NCBI GenBank assembly: GCA_003159495.1
Contig: PLPI01000141.1
Coordinates: forward strand, 5,532-51,127
Direction of reading: 5' to 3'
Source: a candidate division FCPU426 bacterium
GTDB taxonomy: Bacteria > Oederibacteriota > PGYV01 > Palsa-1178
Length of the DNA stretch: 45,596 nt
The position numbers and the translations under genes are program-made. Under the pieces are notes generated by a model. That model ran no database searches. It saw only the letters and a list, made by a program, of their open reading frames with translations, and was not told the DNA's origin. Each line of letters begins with the position of its first letter. The first letter of the stretch is position 1. Positions 11,001 through 17,407 of the stretch are shown here, piece after piece.

Positions 11001-12255
11001 CCCCCCTGATGTTCGTATAAGCCGAAGCCAGCTGTGTGGCCGCGTCCGTGCCGTATAAATAAATATAAACCGCCGAGTTTGAGCCCATAGCCGATGTTCC
11101 TATGCTGTATTGCGCGTCTTTAACCGCGCTGAATTTATACCAGTCGTAGTCGCATGCCGTATTGGAATTATGTTCCTCAGCAGGGCCGCCAACCGTAACG
11201 AGCCTTGCCTGGGCTGAAGTGTCGTCCGGTTCATAAGCGTCTGGAGCCGACGGCGTGGCCGATACCGCGGGAGTGGATGTCGGCGTCATTGAATAAACAG
11301 AGGAAGAAAATGATACGGTATACTGTGTTTCAGCGCCAAAGTAATATGAGCATGCATTCTGGTTTATCCTGACATAATATACGCCGTCCGCCGGCGCCAC
11401 CCAGGTAAGCGTCGTCCCGGCGCCTCGTGAAGTGGTTATTTTATTGGCTAGCTGCGTCGTACCGTCCGTGTCATATAAATATATTTCCACGGCCGAATTT
11501 GATCCCATGGCCGTGGTTTTGATTGTATACTGCATGTACTTAAACGCGCTGAATTTATACCAGTCATAATCGCATGCGTTGAACGAGTTGTGCTGCTGCT
11601 GCGAGCCGTCGGCCTGGACTAACTGGGCCTGGGCCGCGGTATCGTCGGGTTCATACGCGTCTGTGCCCGGCGTGGCTGTTATGGTTATTGTGGGAGTGGC
11701 CGTCGTGGTGCCCGGAATAACCGTTCTTGTCGGTGTGGCGCTGGGTGTGGCCGAAAAATCCGGCGTGGCAATTATTGACGACGAAGTCACGCTTAACGTA
11801 TATTCGGTGCCTGTCCCGAATTTTGTCGCGCAGGATTTCTGCGATATTCTCACGAAATAATAGCCGTTTGACGCCGCAGTATAATTTATCTGGCTGCCTT
11901 TACCCGGGCCGCTGTCATCGTCATAGGCCAGCTGTGTTTTACCGTCGGTCGAATAAAGGTACATTTCGGTGTCGCAATAATCCGACGCGCCCGGGTCGGT
12001 GGTTATGGTGTATGATGCCCCCGCAACCATTTTTATTTTGACAAAATCATAATCGCATGCGTCGTTGGAGTTGCGGTTCTGCGCGGCCCCATTGACCGTG
12101 ATCTCTTTCGCATCCCCGGGGGTGTTGTCCTGTTCGTATGCATCCGGTTCACAGGCGGGCATGGTGGGCAAAAATTTTGATTTTTTCATGCATGCTGTCT
12201 GTGAGACTATCATGACTGCCAGAAATAAAAGCAGTATAACGGTTTTTTTCATCAT
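5011..12255 (-). CDS. giant lipoprotein with 16 PPC-like beta modules
   Basis: A 2414-residue exported lipoprotein. The N-terminus is a signal peptide with a lipobox ending QTAC (Cys about residue 22), so the mature protein should be acylated and envelope-anchored. The rest is 16 tandem modules of about 145 residues. Each has an acidic opening (DxYExDD...A.ARLVTVGG), then HNSN.xCDYDWYKF, a YIYDTDG.TQLA strand, a WxAPADGVYYVKI strand and a closing YGANTEYTVSF strand: the pattern of the bacterial pre-peptidase C-terminal (PPC) beta-sandwich. Thr/Pro-rich linkers separate the modules. Almost every module has two Cys (in CDYDW and before YYGANTEY), suggesting one disulfide each. No catalytic domain is visible and the protein ends right after module 16. 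The start overlaps the upstream gene by 4 bp (ATGA). Probably a surface adhesin, stalk or scaffold; that role is inference. Confidence 0.9.
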   Translation of the reverse strand: MMKKTVILLLFLAVMIVSQTACMKKSKFLPTMPACEPDAYEQDNTPGDAKEITVNGAAQNRNSNDACDYDFVKIKMVAGASYTITTDPGASDYCDTEMYLYSTDGKTQLAYDDDSGPGKGSQINYTAASNGYYFVRISQKSCATKFGTGTEYTLSVTSSSIIATPDFSATPSATPTRTVIPGTTTATPTITITATPGTDAYEPDDTAAQAQLVQADGSQQQHNSFNACDYDWYKFSAFKYMQYTIKTTAMGSNSAVEIYLYDTDGTTQLANKITTSRGAGTTLTWVAPADGVYYVRINQNACSYYFGAETQYTVSFSSSVYSMTPTSTPAVSATPSAPDAYEPDDTSAQARLVTVGGPAEEHNSNTACDYDWYKFSAVKDAQYSIGTSAMGSNSAVYIYLYGTDAATQLASAYTNIRGAGTTLKWTAPADGIYYVKVCQYNCSLYFGADTEYTINFSASFNTLTVTPTLTPAVTSTNSATPTVTSTAAGYAPDAYEPDDSPSTARLITIGGAVEQHNSNKPCDYDWFKFSAVKNRAYTVQTEIMGYRSAACINIYDTDGATQLASSCSYTRGNGTTLTWIAPADGIYFVKIYQYDCADYYGADTEYTVSFTGTSFAMTPTVTPTITVTPDQYEDDGSAAKARLITAGGPAEQHNSDVPCDMDWYKFQASMNFQYTVSTADMGVNSAVCIYIYDVDGYTLLAQTCGTTRGVGSTLSWTAPRDGVYYVKIFQNYCYNFFGAGTEYTVSFAVSGTPMTATVTRTASPTFTVSVPTITPTPYPADPYEDDDSAAKARLVTVGGQAETHNSNVACDYDWYKFAAVSGIPYTIKTYAMGSNSAAEIDIYDTNGYTLLASNYSYSRGVPTTLNWTAPADGIYYVRISQYSCFAYYGANTEYTVSFTGGAATVTPSVINTNTFTFTPTNSPTPTMTQTPYPPDAYEDDGSAAKARLITVGGASEQHNSNVACDDDWFKFSAVKNILYTIKTTGMGSNSAVNITLYSTDGYTQLATAYTYSAGTGTTLSWVAPADGVYFVKAEQSGCSYTFGANTEYTISFTGSAVTMTPTITQTFTPTPTNTASASVVSTPDIYEDDDTAGNARLITIGAAPEQHNSHDACDYDWFKFSAQKNILYTVRTGLMGSNSAAQITIYSTDGTTQLASNYSYQAGVGTLLNWVAPADGIYYAKINQYNCASVYGANTEYTVWFTGSDSTMTPTMTVTLTFTPSFTPVPSATVAPDVYENDDNAANARLVTVGGAPEQHNSHDACDYDWYKFSAAKSIEYTISTTAMGSNSAVYIYIYDTDGYSQLAYRYSSIRGMGTTITWTAPADGVYFVKICQYDCANNYGLNTEYTVSFAGSSITMTPTLTFTPTFTPTYTFTPVNTPVPTFTPTLYPADMYEDDGSAAKARLVTVGGAPESHNSNTPCDADWFKFSALKGIQYTVKTSIAGSNSQACIYIYDTDGFTQLAHNCPGSSGMGTSIAWTATSDGVYYVKIIESNCNYVYGANTEYTVAFTASSVTMTPTVTQTLTYTPSFTPTPVNTPGPDMYEDDGTVLKARLVAVNGPAETHNSNTPCDYDWFKFSAIKGVPYTIGTSAMGTNSAVQIYIFDIDGSTYLTGAYSYTNGVPTTLTWIAPADGVYFVRISQYSCYSNYGAGTEYTVSFTSPMLTVTPTNSFTPAATYTASSTPTATGTPYPADQYEDDDTAANARYIICGSAPETHNSHDQCDNDWYKFTASKNRVYTIKTTAMGSNSAVLIALYSTDGASELTYATSYTLGTGTTLNWTAASDGVYYIRVSQSNCYSSFGANTEYNISFAESASTVTPVYTSTPTYTPTVSYTPTLTYVPDMYEDDSSAPKARLITVNGAAETHNSNVPCDYDWFKFSALKNVLYTVKTTAMGSNSAVEIDILDTDGYTQLASGVTYTRGSGTTVSFAAPADGVYYVRIYQTYCTSYYGANTEYTVAFTSSAITMTPSNTATFTYTPTFTFTPTLSPTAYPPDIYEPDNTASQARLVTVGDAPETHTSNVACDRDWYKFAAVKSTQYTIATTAMGSSSAVVVEIFDTNGSTYLAEAYTYTLGTGTTLNWIAPADGVYYVEIYQSSCSSYYGANTQYTVSFTASASTMTPTFTATASNTPTMTATAIGTYPPDIYEDDDSAAKARPVTVGGAPEAHNSHDACDNDWYKFAAASGIQYNISTTAMGSNSAVYIYIYDTDGYTVLTSAYSTVRGTGTSINWVAPADGTYYVKICQYNCASYYGANTDYTVAFTGSAITMTPTNTFTPTITYTNTYTPTMTPTPFPPDIYEDDGSAAKARLMTVNGAPETHNSSSACDYDWYKFAASAATQYTVKTSAMGTNSSVYIILYDTDGFTQLASAYSYTKGTGTTLIWTALAAGVYYAKIYQYNCYSQYGANTQYTVAFTTP
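5020..12150 (-). repeat. 16 tandem protein-coding repeats, period about 450 bp
   Basis: The codons for the CDYDW motif recur near 5275, 5731, 6177, 6637, 7081, 7537, 7985, 8458, 8908, 9352, 9808, 10267, 10678, 11141, 11560 and 12042, a spacing of about 410-475 bp. DNA identity between modules is moderate and codons differ, so this is an old, diverged array rather than a recent amplification. The N-terminal module (near 12042) is the most divergent. Confidence 0.9.
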
Positions 12256-13187
12256 TTTGCCGCCCCCGCGGCAATGGCCGCCTTGAGTTTTTCAACAAAT
12301 CCCCTCACTCCGGGATTTTCCTTGAGCCTCAGGGAATATACATACCATGCCAGCGCGCTTTTCATATCCTTTAACGCGTAATAACAGTTCCCCGCCTTGC
12401 AGGCGCCCTGGGCGCTTATGCCTTTTTTGGCCGCGGCGGTATAGTATGAAATTGCTTTTTTATAATCGCGCCGGGCGTAATAATAATTGCCGTATTTTTC
12501 ATACTCACCGGCCCGCGCCGCGCCTGCCCGGTTCGTTTCCTTTTGGCCGTCAATGGCCGAGGTGTCGTACCCGAGCCCTATTCCGGCGTTCAATCCGCCC
12601 GTACCGCCGCTGTAACCGCCGTCAAGCTGGATATAAAAATTTTTACCCAGGTATATTTGCGTCCCGGCAATTGCCGAATAGGAAAAACCGGAAGAGCCTC
12701 CGGTTGTCGTAATGGTTTTGAGCGAAGGTATGAATTCATCGGTTGTGGCGGACGATATCTTTGTGAAACCGGCGTCGGCTCCCGCAAAAAACCTGCAGTT
12801 CCCAAATGCCGTGGCCTGGGCCTTTACCCCGAGGCCCGCGTAAATCTGGTTTGCGGAATACTTTCTGGTCATTATGGACTCGCCCGTGGATATAAGCGAA
12901 TATGAAGCATTGTATACTATGGAGGGAATGTAGAGCAGCCTGCCGTAAATATCAACCGGCCCCTGAAGGCCGGCATTTATATTCAGGTTTATTGACGGTA
13001 CCGCGGAACTTTCTTCCACATCGGCGGCATAACCGGAATTTACCATTTCCGCTGTATAAGATTCAAGGGACTTAAAGCCATTATGTCCGGATGTATCGCA
13101 TATACCTGCTGAAATTTCCGCGCCAAATCCAAAAATTACGCATGGCCATGCAATGGCTGCAATTAATAATAATATAATTTTTTTCAT
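12252..13187 (-). CDS. exported beta-barrel-like protein with C-terminal TPR repeats
   Basis: A protein of about 311 residues with a signal peptide (MKKIILLLIAAIAWPCVIFGFG). A middle region of alternating, Gly/aromatic-rich strands (GLGVKAQATAFGNCRFFAGADAGF, then YIQLDGGYSGGTGGLNAGIGLGY) resembles small outer-membrane barrel domains. About 85 C-terminal residues look like two TPR-type helical hairpins (YEKYGNYYYARRDYKKAISYYTAAAKKG; AGNCYYALKDMKSALAWYVYSLRLKENP). It is the first gene of an operon with the giant PPC lipoprotein: the stop and next start share ATGA, so the two are likely made together and may interact. The ATG at 13187 is chosen over an upstream in-frame TTG (13196) because GGGG lies about 10 nt before it. 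Specific function unknown. Confidence 0.75.
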   Translation of the reverse strand: MKKIILLLIAAIAWPCVIFGFGAEISAGICDTSGHNGFKSLESYTAEMVNSGYAADVEESSAVPSINLNINAGLQGPVDIYGRLLYIPSIVYNASYSLISTGESIMTRKYSANQIYAGLGVKAQATAFGNCRFFAGADAGFTKISSATTDEFIPSLKTITTTGGSSGFSYSAIAGTQIYLGKNFYIQLDGGYSGGTGGLNAGIGLGYDTSAIDGQKETNRAGAARAGEYEKYGNYYYARRDYKKAISYYTAAAKKGISAQGACKAGNCYYALKDMKSALAWYVYSLRLKENPGVRGFVEKLKAAIAAGAAK

Positions 13188-13246
13188 TGTTCCCAAACCC
13201 CTTTTTTGCGCTTACGATGATATAGTCCCAAAAGATATACCTATAC

Positions 13247-13273
13247 ATTATAACAAACCTGGGTTTTTGTCAA
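13247..13273 (-). promoter_or_regulatory. promoter of the OMP/TPR - giant lipoprotein operon
   Basis: Perfect TTGACA (13268-13273) on the minus strand followed by TATAAT (13247-13252) at 15-bp spacing, or by overlapping TAATGT at 17 bp. It lies about 60 bp before the ATG at 13187, in the only gap ahead of this operon. Confidence 0.6.
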
Positions 13274-13304
13274 TTATTATGTGATGTATTTCCGAATTTA
13301 TAGA

Positions 13305-14138
13305 CTATTCACCACGTGTTGCTATGTGTTCCCATCCTTCTTTTCCCGCAAAGTTCCCGCCGGCCTTCCATTCCCCACGCAAACCCTCTTCTTTTGCCGC
13401 AATGTCAAAATTGCACATCGCAATCCCCGTGTCCATCAACTGCATATCCGCCTTTTCCTCGCTTCTGTATCCGGGTGTGCGTTCAAGAAACAAATGAAAT
13501 TTTTCACCTTCTTTTATAATCCTCCACGGCTGTTTGTTCGACGCGGAAGGAGAAAGGCGCAATGACTCCAGAGGCAATTTATATTTTCCGGCCGCGGCTT
13601 CGTCCAGGTGTTTATCATTGCTCCCGTCAAAAAATATATCTTTCCATGGTTTTCTTGTATCCGCTCCGACAAAAAGCCTTGTACCTGTATCGGAAATGTC
13701 CCTCACCTTTGCCGCGTAACCCGCCGGCACAACCGCCGGGACAAACTCGTCCGGCCCAGCGCCCAATTTTTCCATAAATCCGGCCCTGCTGAATGTCCCG
13801 CCGACCCATACGGTCCCAATGCCCAGCGACTGCGCCGCCAGTATATTGCCTTCCATAAGATAGCCGTAATCCAGGACGGCTTCCGGTGTTTTTTTGACTG
13901 CTCCGGCCATAAAATATTTCGGCCCCCTGATGTTTCCGTAACTGGCGAGCTGTTTGAGTTCTTCCGCCCCGGCGCCGGTAAGGTCAATCAGTTCAAACCG
14001 TATTTTATTCCCGAAAGGCCCTTTATTGTTTCCTTTTATAAAGGAAATAAGCTTTTCCTTTATTTCCGGGGATATGGCTTTATCCTCAAATGTCCTGACT
14101 GATTTCCTGTTTCTGGCATCGTCAAATGTTATCTTCAT
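13305..14138 (-). CDS. nitroreductase-like FMN protein (TM1586-type)
   Basis: A 277-residue protein of the nitroreductase superfamily. It opens with RKSVRTFEDKAISPE, the typical Arg-Ser/Lys-Val-Arg start that contacts FMN phosphate. The centre contains GYLMEGNILAAQSLGIGTVWVGG, the conserved helix and Gly turn, and a second half repeats the fold pattern with SPSASNKQPWR. The length and the two-half layout fit the putative-nitroreductase TM1586 subfamily rather than the shorter NfsB type. Probable flavin-dependent reductase; substrate unknown. The ATG follows GGAGA at 4-nt spacing. It lies after the terminator of the upstream radical SAM gene, so it is probably transcribed alone. Confidence 0.82.
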   Translation of the reverse strand: MKITFDDARNRKSVRTFEDKAISPEIKEKLISFIKGNNKGPFGNKIRFELIDLTGAGAEELKQLASYGNIRGPKYFMAGAVKKTPEAVLDYGYLMEGNILAAQSLGIGTVWVGGTFSRAGFMEKLGAGPDEFVPAVVPAGYAAKVRDISDTGTRLFVGADTRKPWKDIFFDGSNDKHLDEAAAGKYKLPLESLRLSPSASNKQPWRIIKEGEKFHLFLERTPGYRSEEKADMQLMDTGIAMCNFDIAAKEEGLRGEWKAGGNFAGKEGWEHIATRGE

Positions 14139-14182
14139 AAAGTCTCCTTTCTCCTCTCTACTCTCTGTAAGTTCTTGTATTT

Positions 14183-14213
14183 AAAGAAAACGCGGCAGGG
14201 TTTTCCTGCCGCG
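14183..14213 (-). terminator. rho-independent terminator after radical SAM gene 2
   Basis: Perfect 9-bp stem CGCGGCAGG / CCTGCCGCG (14191-14213) with a 5-nt loop, followed on the minus strand by TTTTCTTT. It sits just beyond the stop at 14239. Confidence 0.85.
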
Positions 14214-14238
14214 CTATTTTACTTATTCAGTTGTTTTT

Positions 14239-15729
14239 TTACGCGCCCTGCATCGTTGTTGTCAGCACCGTCCTGAAGTGGAAACCGTAAATCGCAAGGG
14301 TCAACGCCTCCGCAAGAAGCGCCGGCTTTTTAACCGCGGTCCATAGCATCATTTTCCAGAAATATCTCTTGCCTTTCTCGCGGAAGCCGAGTTTCCACAG
14401 CGCCGAAAATAAGGCCTTGAATTTGATGCCGAAATTAAGCTTTGTATCCTTTGCCGTCATGTTGTATTCCCTTAAAAAAGTGACAACCCTGCTGTAATAG
14501 TTCTTCGCGCCGAATATGGAATTCAGGACATTTTTATAACCGTCCACAAGCACCTTCGTGTCCATCTTCGGCACAAAATTAATTGTAAAATCCGTATTGT
14601 TGCCGTCGGAGGGTTTCTGGAGTATCCTTCCGGCCGCATGGAGCCTTTTATAGAGCCTGGTCTCAGGAAGCGCGTTGAGCATCCCTATCATGGCCGTCAC
14701 AATACCGCTCTTCTGGATAAATTTTACCATATCCTCGAATACTTTCGGCGTGTCGGTGTCGAATCCAAGGATGAATCCGGCCTGCACCTGGAGGCCGTTG
14801 CGCTGGAGTATTTTCACCTTTTCAGCCAGGTCCTTTCCAACGTTCTGTACCTTTCCGCACGACTGAAGGGCCTCGTCGCTCGGGGTTTCTATACCCACAA
14901 AGACCGCGTTGAAATTGGCGTCCTGCATCAGCTGCATAAGTTCTTTTTCATCAGCCAGATTAATGGAAGCCTCCGTGTAAAGGGTAAAAGGTTTCTTTTT
15001 TGCCCTCATCCATGTGCCTATTGCCTTTAATATTTCCTTTATCTTCGCCTTGTTGCCGATAAAATTGTCGTCCACGATAAAAAGGCTTCCCTTCCAGCCG
15101 TAATCATAAAGCGCGTCAAGCTCCCTTATCACCTGTTCCGGGGTCTTTACGCGCGGCACCCTCCCGTTGATTACAATAATATCGCAGAATTCGCAGTCAA
15201 AGGGACAGCCCCTCGAAATCTGCATTGCCATGGAGGCGTAATGTTTTTTATCAAGAATCTTCCAGTCAGGCACAGGAGTCTTTGAGATATCCGGTTTTTC
15301 ATCCGAAGTGTAAATATGTTTTGCGCGGCCCTGCGAAAGGTCCTCGACAAACTGCGGCATGGACGGTTCGCCCTCGTTCAATACGAAAGTATCCACGTTG
15401 TGAAAATCCTTATATCCCGTGGTAAATAGAGGCCCGCCTGCTGCGACCATTTTCCCGAGATGTTTTACCCTGTCTATTACTTCCTGCGCCGATTTTTTCT
15501 GTACAATCATCGCGCCGACAAATACCCAGTCGGCCCACATGATGTCGCTGTCTTTTAACACGGCGGCGTTCATATCGACCAGCCTTTTTTCCCAGCCGGC
15601 AGGCAGCATGGAAGAAACCGTCAACAGCCCGAGCGGCGGAAGCGACGCTTTTTTATTCACGAACGGCAGTGCGTATTTAAAACTCCAGAACGTTGCCGGG
15701 TATTCCGGCGACACAAACAAAATTTTCAT
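14239..15729 (-). CDS. B12-binding-domain radical SAM protein (2), DUF4070-type C-terminus
   Basis: A 496-residue cobalamin-type radical SAM protein. The N-terminal half is a B12-binding-like Rossmann region (MKILFVSPEYP..., LPPLGLLTVSSMLP, VFVGAMIVQ). The core has C175-x3-C179-x2-C182 in SRGCPFDCEFC, then VDDNFIGN and VGIETPSDE. The C-terminal part (TDFTINFVPKMD... to an Arg/Lys-rich helical tail) fits the DUF4070 extension found in this subfamily, which includes hopanoid C-2 methylase-like enzymes. The true substrate cannot be read from the sequence. Own promoter at 15849-15877 and own terminator, so it is probably a single-gene unit. Confidence 0.88.
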   Translation of the reverse strand: MKILFVSPEYPATFWSFKYALPFVNKKASLPPLGLLTVSSMLPAGWEKRLVDMNAAVLKDSDIMWADWVFVGAMIVQKKSAQEVIDRVKHLGKMVAAGGPLFTTGYKDFHNVDTFVLNEGEPSMPQFVEDLSQGRAKHIYTSDEKPDISKTPVPDWKILDKKHYASMAMQISRGCPFDCEFCDIIVINGRVPRVKTPEQVIRELDALYDYGWKGSLFIVDDNFIGNKAKIKEILKAIGTWMRAKKKPFTLYTEASINLADEKELMQLMQDANFNAVFVGIETPSDEALQSCGKVQNVGKDLAEKVKILQRNGLQVQAGFILGFDTDTPKVFEDMVKFIQKSGIVTAMIGMLNALPETRLYKRLHAAGRILQKPSDGNNTDFTINFVPKMDTKVLVDGYKNVLNSIFGAKNYYSRVVTFLREYNMTAKDTKLNFGIKFKALFSALWKLGFREKGKRYFWKMMLWTAVKKPALLAEALTLAIYGFHFRTVLTTTMQGA

Positions 15730-15848
15730 AAAAACCTGCTTTCCTGATCTCCCGGCCGATTGCCTTGTGAATATAATATGACAACGGCTCAGGATATCTG
15801 TTTAGGGTTTGTTTTACGATGACCTGTGATCAAAGTATCCCCACTATA

Positions 15849-15877
15849 AATATACACCGGAATTGTGGTAATATCAA
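15849..15877 (-). promoter_or_regulatory. promoter of radical SAM gene 2
   Basis: TTGATA (15872-15877), 17-bp spacer and TATATT (15849-15854) on the minus strand, giving a leader of about 110 nt before the ATG at 15729. Confidence 0.5.
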
Positions 15878-15902
15878 GTTTAAAGGGGCATGTTTCACTC
15901 AT

Positions 15903-15930
15903 TGGTTTTGCATTTTAACTTTTTAATTTT
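15903..15930 (-). repeat. dispersed 3'-end repeat, copy 2
   Basis: TTGGTTTTGCATTTTAACTT followed by a T/A-rich run ends exactly at the stop codon of radical SAM gene 3. It is nearly identical to copies at 2466-2491 and 35297-35320. Confidence 0.6.
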
Positions 15931-17397
15931 TTAATAATCCTTATTGTGCCCGGTCAGCGATTTCATTCCCCTCATCGCCAGCGCTATGTCCCTGCCGCTG
16001 CTTATTGTCAGGAGGCTTTTCAGCAGGAAAAAAGGGTTTTTGTGTATGTTCCACATTTTTTTGCACCAGTATGCGTTGTCGTAATTTGATTTTAATATGT
16101 CATGCTCCATGTCCATCATGTCGTAGTCGGAACCCTCTTTTGTCAGCCAGCCGTGTTTTTGCGCGTCGCGATAAAGCGGCGTCCCCGGATACGGCATGAT
16201 TATGGACGCCTGCAGTGAGTCGCCGAAATGTGTTTTGTACAGCATGAGTTCCTTCGCAACCTTATAAGTCTGTTTGACATCAGCGGTATCCTCCCACGGG
16301 TAACCCACCATCATGGTAAGCATTACCTTAAAGCCGTATCTTTTGGCCCGTTTTACGTTTTCCTTTATCTCGCCTATGGATTCCATTTTTCCTATCCTGC
16401 GCAGTGAATCCGTCGTTCCCGCCTCAAGCCCGACTTTTAAGAGCCTGTAGCCTATTTTTTTCATGATAGAACATTTCTCGTCCGTCAGATTTTCCGCCCT
16501 GGCGTTGGATGATATAATGAACTTCTTTTTAAGCCCCCGCTTTTCTATTTCAACCAGAAAACCCTCCAGCCACGCCTTGCTCCAGACCGCGCCGGATTCG
16601 TTGTCGTCAAAAACCTCGTACACGCCGTATTTTTTCACAAGCTCCTCAATCTCCTGCGCCACGTTTTCCGGCGAGCGCAGCCTTGCTTTTCTCTGCCAGA
16701 AGGCGTGCTGCCATATGCAGAACGTGCACGAACCGCCGGTTTCCTTTCCTTCCCTTCCGCAGCCGCGGCCGGTCAAAATATAGGCGCACGGCCTGTAAAG
16801 ATATGCCTCGCCGTAAATTTCCCAGTGCGTGAGTTCCCTGTCTATAAAAGGCAGGCTGTTCAGGTTATTGAATAAAAGGGGCTTACCGGTGTTTTTTATC
16901 TCCATTCCGTCCCTGTAATAGATGCCGGCCGGCATGGCTGCTTTCCCGTCAAGATATTTCACAAGTATGGAAAGTGAAATGTCAAAATCACCGCCGGTGA
17001 TGACAAAATCCACTCGGGATTTCTGGATGGATTCTTCCGGAAAAAAACTCACGTGGTCGCCGCAGATCGCGAAACGTGTGTTTTTCATCTGCGGCTTCAT
17101 GTAATTTATCCATTCCCAGTGGAAGTTTATAATTGGTGTTTTTGTCTCCAGCACTATGAGGTCCGGGTTAAAATCCTTCAGTTCTTTTTCAAACTCATCT
17201 CCCGTCATGGCGCGGTTTATTGCGTCAAGAAAAAGGACTTCGTATCCCTCTTTTTTTAAAATGGATACGGCCTGGGCGGGAATAAGCGGAAATATTTTTA
17301 TTTCCCTTGAATGTGTGTATTTGAACTGCCTGTTCTGCCCGAGCAGGGGTATTTTGCCGTCCTTAAAAACAGGGGGGTAAATAAAAGCTACGCGCAT
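15931..17397 (-). CDS. B12-binding-domain radical SAM protein (3) with C-x10-C-x2-C cluster motif
   Basis: A 488-residue protein with an N-terminal B12-binding-like region (MRVAFIYPP..., FPLIPAQAVSILKKEGYEV, ICGDHVSFFP) and a radical SAM core. The expected cluster motif is stretched to C213-x10-C224-x2-C227 (TGRGCGREGKETGGSCTFC) instead of C-x3-C-x2-C. The downstream core remains normal: FDDNESG, KVGLEAGT, MLTMMVGYPWEDTADV and MPYPGTPLY. It starts 10 bp after the stop of the M23 peptidase gene and so belongs to the same operon. The insertion is in frame with a coding-like sequence, so it is unlikely to be a sequencing error, but activity is unproven. Substrate unknown. Confidence 0.85.
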   Translation of the reverse strand: MRVAFIYPPVFKDGKIPLLGQNRQFKYTHSREIKIFPLIPAQAVSILKKEGYEVLFLDAINRAMTGDEFEKELKDFNPDLIVLETKTPIINFHWEWINYMKPQMKNTRFAICGDHVSFFPEESIQKSRVDFVITGGDFDISLSILVKYLDGKAAMPAGIYYRDGMEIKNTGKPLLFNNLNSLPFIDRELTHWEIYGEAYLYRPCAYILTGRGCGREGKETGGSCTFCIWQHAFWQRKARLRSPENVAQEIEELVKKYGVYEVFDDNESGAVWSKAWLEGFLVEIEKRGLKKKFIISSNARAENLTDEKCSIMKKIGYRLLKVGLEAGTTDSLRRIGKMESIGEIKENVKRAKRYGFKVMLTMMVGYPWEDTADVKQTYKVAKELMLYKTHFGDSLQASIIMPYPGTPLYRDAQKHGWLTKEGSDYDMMDMEHDILKSNYDNAYWCKKMWNIHKNPFFLLKSLLTISSGRDIALAMRGMKSLTGHNKDY

Positions 17398-17407
17398 GCG
17401 GGCGGGC

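Noticed and set aside
5245-11860. Many plus-strand reading frames of 60-180 codons opposite the giant lipoprotein gene
   Set aside because: They recur with the 450-bp period of the repeats, are Arg/Cys-rich and lack good start sites: antisense shadows of the repeat array.
5011-12255. CRISPR-like or satellite array
   Set aside because: The period is about 450 bp, the repeats are diverged and stay in frame as one protein. There are no short identical repeats with unique spacers.
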